A DNA stretch of 64,000 bases from NCBI RefSeq assembly GCF_017377505.1, contig NZ_JAFREN010000004.1, positions 248,001-312,000 on the forward strand, written 5' to 3'. Shown here one piece after another: positions 60,935 through 64,000 of the stretch. Within the stretch, counting starts at the first letter, position 1; every line of letters begins with the position of its first letter. The DNA is from Enterococcus sp. DIV0212c (GTDB lineage Bacteria; Bacillota; Bacilli; Lactobacillales; Enterococcaceae). Below the pieces are notes generated by a model, which saw nothing but the letters and a program-made list of their open reading frames with translations, did not search any database and was not told the DNA's origin. Both the position numbers and the translations under genes were made by a program.

Positions 60935-63583
60935 TCACTCTTCATTTTTTTCAACTTTGAATGTCACTTTGTAGGTTGGAAATACCGCTTGCTTTGTAGG
61001 ATTAAAGTACTTGCCTTTAAGACTCAAGCTTTTTTCTTCATTCACATTTAAAACACCGATCGATAAAGGATTTTTTGACAATTCACTCGTCAAAAATAGT
61101 GGTGCGGCCTGTTTATTGTCTACCAACATTTGCAACGCTAGTTCATCCTGTCCAGAATGCCCTGACAAACTATCTAACAATTGCAGTTGATTAGCCGCTG
61201 CGTTTTCCTTCGTTAGGTTTGTTAGCGATATTTTTGTAGGGGTATTTCCTTTATTTACAACTTGGTATTCACCAGAAGACACTTCCCCTTCTTTTGCGGT
61301 ACCCAGATTTTTATTTTGAGTCTGAAAAGCCATTTCAATTGGAACTTCTACTTTGATGATTTCTGTCACTGTTTGAAATTCGGTTAGAGGTGTCATTGCT
61401 AAAACAACTTCTTCCCCCGACGCTCCAGTGACTCTCACACGCACATAATAAGTAACATCTCCGTTAAGACCTTTTAATTTTGTTGAAAATTTTTGATTCT
61501 TATCACCTGAAAGAGTTGCGATTTGTGATTTTGTTGCATCAGCTGGAAAGTCTTTGTTCTTACTGTATTCCACTTTAACTTGCTGATAATTACCACCGTA
61601 ATAAGCCGTTTGATCAGGAACTGCTGCTGCTTCTCCATTTGTAAAATCTGTCCATTTACCTGTATCACTTGCCAACTCACCGTTGATAATTGCTGAAGTC
61701 GTTGTGACATCCGCTGTGATATTTTTTAGCTGAGGCTTTGTAGTGAAACTAGTTGCATCGGAAAATTCACTTTCTCCGGCTTGATTGACGACAACCATTT
61801 GTGCCCAATAAGTTGTATTTGGGTTTAAGTCATTTATCGTTACTTTATAGGTTGAATCAAGTACTGTGTTTTCTTGTCCATCAAAATTATTCAAGGTCAC
61901 AATATGCTTGGCTCTTCTTAAATCATTGGTATCACCGTTATCAGTAAACAAGAAAAATTTGACTTCTGATGCTGGACTCCCATTATTAATCGATGAACCA
62001 TTTAGAGAAACGGATGTATCTGTTTCCTCAGCAGCAAGTAATCCTAACTGATCTGGAACATCTATAAATTCACTAAAGACAAGTTTCTGCGAATTTTTCA
62101 AGGCTAGAATCTCTTGAGCAGAGAATGAATCTGGTGTACCCGCAATATTTGTAAAATTTGTTCCTTGAACACTTAAATCAGATGCTTTTTTAACTATTTT
62201 TTGCGTTGGTGTGCTATTTGTTTTACTTGAAAATGTCTCGACTTTTTGTAAATAGTTGCTCGTAAATGATAAGTTATTTACACCATTCGCACCGTTTAGA
62301 CCAACCGTACCAAGACTGGTTCCAGAAAATGAGACTTGTTTTGCTTTGCTCATACTGATTGCAAATGTGCTGGAGGCAGCTGTTGTGAAAATTGCACCGC
62401 TCGCAACATCTATTGAAACATCCGCATTTTCAGCAATCGTCAGCCCACCTTTAGCTGTGTAGAGATTGATTGATGAAGGTAGTTTCAAATCCACTTGAGC
62501 GTTTTCTTGAAAATCAAATAGTACTGGTTGTGTTTGAGAAGAAGCAAAAAATTGATTTCTTGTACCACCTGTAGCAAGACTTACTTTATCCAAATTGAAA
62601 ACTGCATTCCTCTCAACGATATAACTTGGTGCCAAAGTACCATATGTCATATTGCCATTCGTTTGGATATCGAGTTGTGCATTTTCTCTAACTACGATTT
62701 GAGATTTACCTGCGTAAGGATTTGCTGAAGAAGTACTCGTTGACCAAATAAATGCACTGGTTTGGTTGGAAGAATGTTTGATCGAAGTATGACCACTTTG
62801 AATTTCTACGTAATTGATTTCTGCCCATTCTTGAGAATATGTACTCGTACCTCTTTGATCGATCGTGTTTTGTCCTCGCATAATGACCGAACCGTTTATG
62901 TTATAAATCATTTGACCATTTGTTGAATAGTAATCGACACTATCAAAGATAAATGTCATATTAGCGGCAGATCCTCCAGATAAAAAACCATAATACCCCA
63001 CTGCACCAGAGCCATCACTATTACCAAACTGAGTATTCCGAATCTCGATTACAGCGTTTGCCTGATTTGCATAAAAACCCCTAGTAGCTGAGGCTCCTTT
63101 GTTATATGTAATAATGTGATTTGCACCGTCAATGATCATGCTATCTTTCAATTGATAACCAGCAGTTCCTAAGTCGATATTATTGGTTAAACGAAATTTC
63201 AGCTTTTGACTATCTTTTAAATATTCAGTTAAAGTAGCCGCTGAATCCACTAGCCAGAAGCCGTCTGTATCTTGTAAAATATCTGCTCTCAACAATTTTT
63301 CACTATTTATATCAGAATTATTTCCATCTATCGAATTATTTATATCATTACTATCCATTATTTTTCCATTTTCTATCACTTCTTCTTCAGTCGATTCTTG
63401 ACTAGATGAAGACTCGCTGACAGTCGGTTCTGATGAATCTGACGATTCGTTTCCTTTGGTTGACTCAGTTGTTACAGAAGGTTCTTCAACTGATGGTTCA
63501 ATTTCTATAGCATAGGACCAATCAATCGGAAAAATAATTAAAATGATGAAGCTGATAAAAATCATGTGAATATTTTTTTTCAT
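60935..63583 (-). CDS. Large secreted adhesin-like protein, right-handed beta-helix type
   Basis: The 882-aa protein has a signal peptide (residues 1-26), a Ser/Thr/Glu-rich stretch (about 28-70), and a repetitive Asn/Ser/Thr-rich region (about 100-440) with beta-helix-like features (DGANHIITYNKG, SVIMRGQNTIDQRG, QLDIQTNGNMTYG). It then has a fibronectin type III-like domain with NTTYWAQMVVVNQAGESEFSDATSF, a second related domain, and a C-terminal beta domain. No LPXTG motif or membrane anchor is seen, so binding to the wall may depend on the other proteins of the locus. GGGGAGG precedes the ATG. Confidence 0.8.
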   Translation of the reverse strand: MKKNIHMIFISFIILIIFPIDWSYAIEIEPSVEEPSVTTESTKGNESSDSSEPTVSESSSSQESTEEEVIENGKIMDSNDINNSIDGNNSDINSEKLLRADILQDTDGFWLVDSAATLTEYLKDSQKLKFRLTNNIDLGTAGYQLKDSMIIDGANHIITYNKGASATRGFYANQANAVIEIRNTQFGNSDGSGAVGYYGFLSGGSAANMTFIFDSVDYYSTNGQMIYNINGSVIMRGQNTIDQRGTSTYSQEWAEINYVEIQSGHTSIKHSSNQTSAFIWSTSTSSANPYAGKSQIVVRENAQLDIQTNGNMTYGTLAPSYIVERNAVFNLDKVSLATGGTRNQFFASSQTQPVLFDFQENAQVDLKLPSSINLYTAKGGLTIAENADVSIDVASGAIFTTAASSTFAISMSKAKQVSFSGTSLGTVGLNGANGVNNLSFTSNYLQKVETFSSKTNSTPTQKIVKKASDLSVQGTNFTNIAGTPDSFSAQEILALKNSQKLVFSEFIDVPDQLGLLAAEETDTSVSLNGSSINNGSPASEVKFFLFTDNGDTNDLRRAKHIVTLNNFDGQENTVLDSTYKVTINDLNPNTTYWAQMVVVNQAGESEFSDATSFTTKPQLKNITADVTTTSAIINGELASDTGKWTDFTNGEAAAVPDQTAYYGGNYQQVKVEYSKNKDFPADATKSQIATLSGDKNQKFSTKLKGLNGDVTYYVRVRVTGASGEEVVLAMTPLTEFQTVTEIIKVEVPIEMAFQTQNKNLGTAKEGEVSSGEYQVVNKGNTPTKISLTNLTKENAAANQLQLLDSLSGHSGQDELALQMLVDNKQAAPLFLTSELSKNPLSIGVLNVNEEKSLSLKGKYFNPTKQAVFPTYKVTFKVEKNEE

Positions 63584-63641
63584 GACAGTCCTCCCCTACT
63601 ATTTTATATAAATTATAACAATAATATATCTTCTACCTATT

Positions 63642-63670
63642 ATTGTATTTCACTTAACAGAGAATATCAA
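63642..63670 (-). promoter_or_regulatory. Promoter of the surface-protein locus
   Basis: TTGATA (63665-63670) and TACAAT (63642-63647) on the minus strand are 17 bases apart, giving a leader of about 50 bases. Confidence 0.65.
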
Positions 63671-63878
63671 TTTAATAACAACAGTTTTTCTAAAAATTAT
63701 ATATTTATTTAATCGTTATTGGTAAATTATTTTAAACTTTATATGTTTTCATCATGCCGCAAGCCTTTTTGATCATTTTTTCACAAATATTAAGTTTTTT
63801 TAAAGCTCTTAAAATTATTTTTGATTTCTGATGATTTTAGGACTTGTTTTTACAGCTTGTGTTAATGAAACAAAATTA

Positions 63879-63980
63879 AGTGAGTGGAACATAACTCTTT
63901 GAGTTACGCCCTACTCACTTGTAATCTGAATAAACGGCGGGAGCAGATGAATCTACTAAACTTCCGTTCCAACCTCTTGC
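63879..63980. repeat. Composite family-1 repeat, diverged copy
   Basis: A GTGAGTGGAACATAAC hairpin, spacer GAATAAACGG, and a degenerate GGCGGGAGCAGATG hairpin. It has the same order as 46431-46523. The remaining DNA from 63584 to 64000 is AT-rich and shows no gene. Confidence 0.75.
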
Positions 63981-64000
63981 CTTTTTTTAAATTTTATTTA

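Overview
The window is low-GC Firmicute DNA, almost certainly from Enterococcus and close to, but not the same as, E. faecalis. The grounds are the Ddl, DUF960, Gls24/AmaP/GlsB, NADH-peroxidase-like and WxL-locus-like proteins, AGGAGG ribosome binding sites, frequent TTG/GTG starts, T-boxes, and a gene block matching the E. faecalis EF_0829-EF_0840 families as I recall them. It looks like ordinary chromosome. I see no prophage, IS element, CRISPR array, rRNA or tRNA gene.

Layout. 1-9 kb: a cut-off YhgE/Pip membrane protein, an NADH-peroxidase-like flavoprotein that lacks the redox cysteine, a divergent Mga-like regulator, a signal peptidase I with a long basic tail, and an operon of a membrane protein, a coiled-coil protein and a LysM protein. 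9-18 kb: mazF (no antitoxin), alr, acpS, cshA, murF, ddl, a DUF188 protein and a GyrB-like protein without ATPase residues. 18-30 kb: a 13-gene minus-strand locus, with a PRD regulator and PRD accessory protein, four conserved proteins of unknown function (DUF2620, DUF4312, DUF4311, DUF4310), a PTS EIIC, a MupG-like 6-phospho-glycosidase, an amidohydrolase, DgaE- and DgaF-like enzymes and a KDG kinase. I infer that it imports and breaks down an N-substituted amino-sugar acid or glycoside through 2-keto-3-deoxygluconate phosphate. This is my best candidate for a poorly described system.

30-40 kb: a Gfo/Idh oxidoreductase, a second orphan mazF, then a two-component system, two MacB/FtsX-type ABC transporters and a membrane protein with five PASTA domains and no kinase. 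One permease seems to start at ATT. 40-49 kb: udk, a GNAT enzyme, a YjjG-like HAD phosphatase, an RsuA-like pseudouridine synthase, ribosomal protein L25 behind a long structured leader, DUF960, the amaP-gls24-glsB envelope-stress cluster, an OppA lipoprotein and a class I amidotransferase. 49-53 kb: two T-box leaders in series (both best read as histidine) before an amino-acid ABC transporter, then a WrbA-like flavoprotein and a rhodanese. 53-59 kb: a beta-glucoside operon (bglG, bglP, nagB-like, bglA) with a CcpA-type site and two antiterminator sites. 59-64 kb: a surface locus with a large beta-helix-like adhesin, a membrane protein, a secreted beta-rich protein and a small sortase substrate.

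Two families of short palindromic repeats are spread through the intergenic DNA. One often works as a terminator between genes. The other ends just upstream of the Shine-Dalgarno sequence of several genes, and its internal hairpin changes by compensating substitutions. Most operons end in clear rho-independent terminators.
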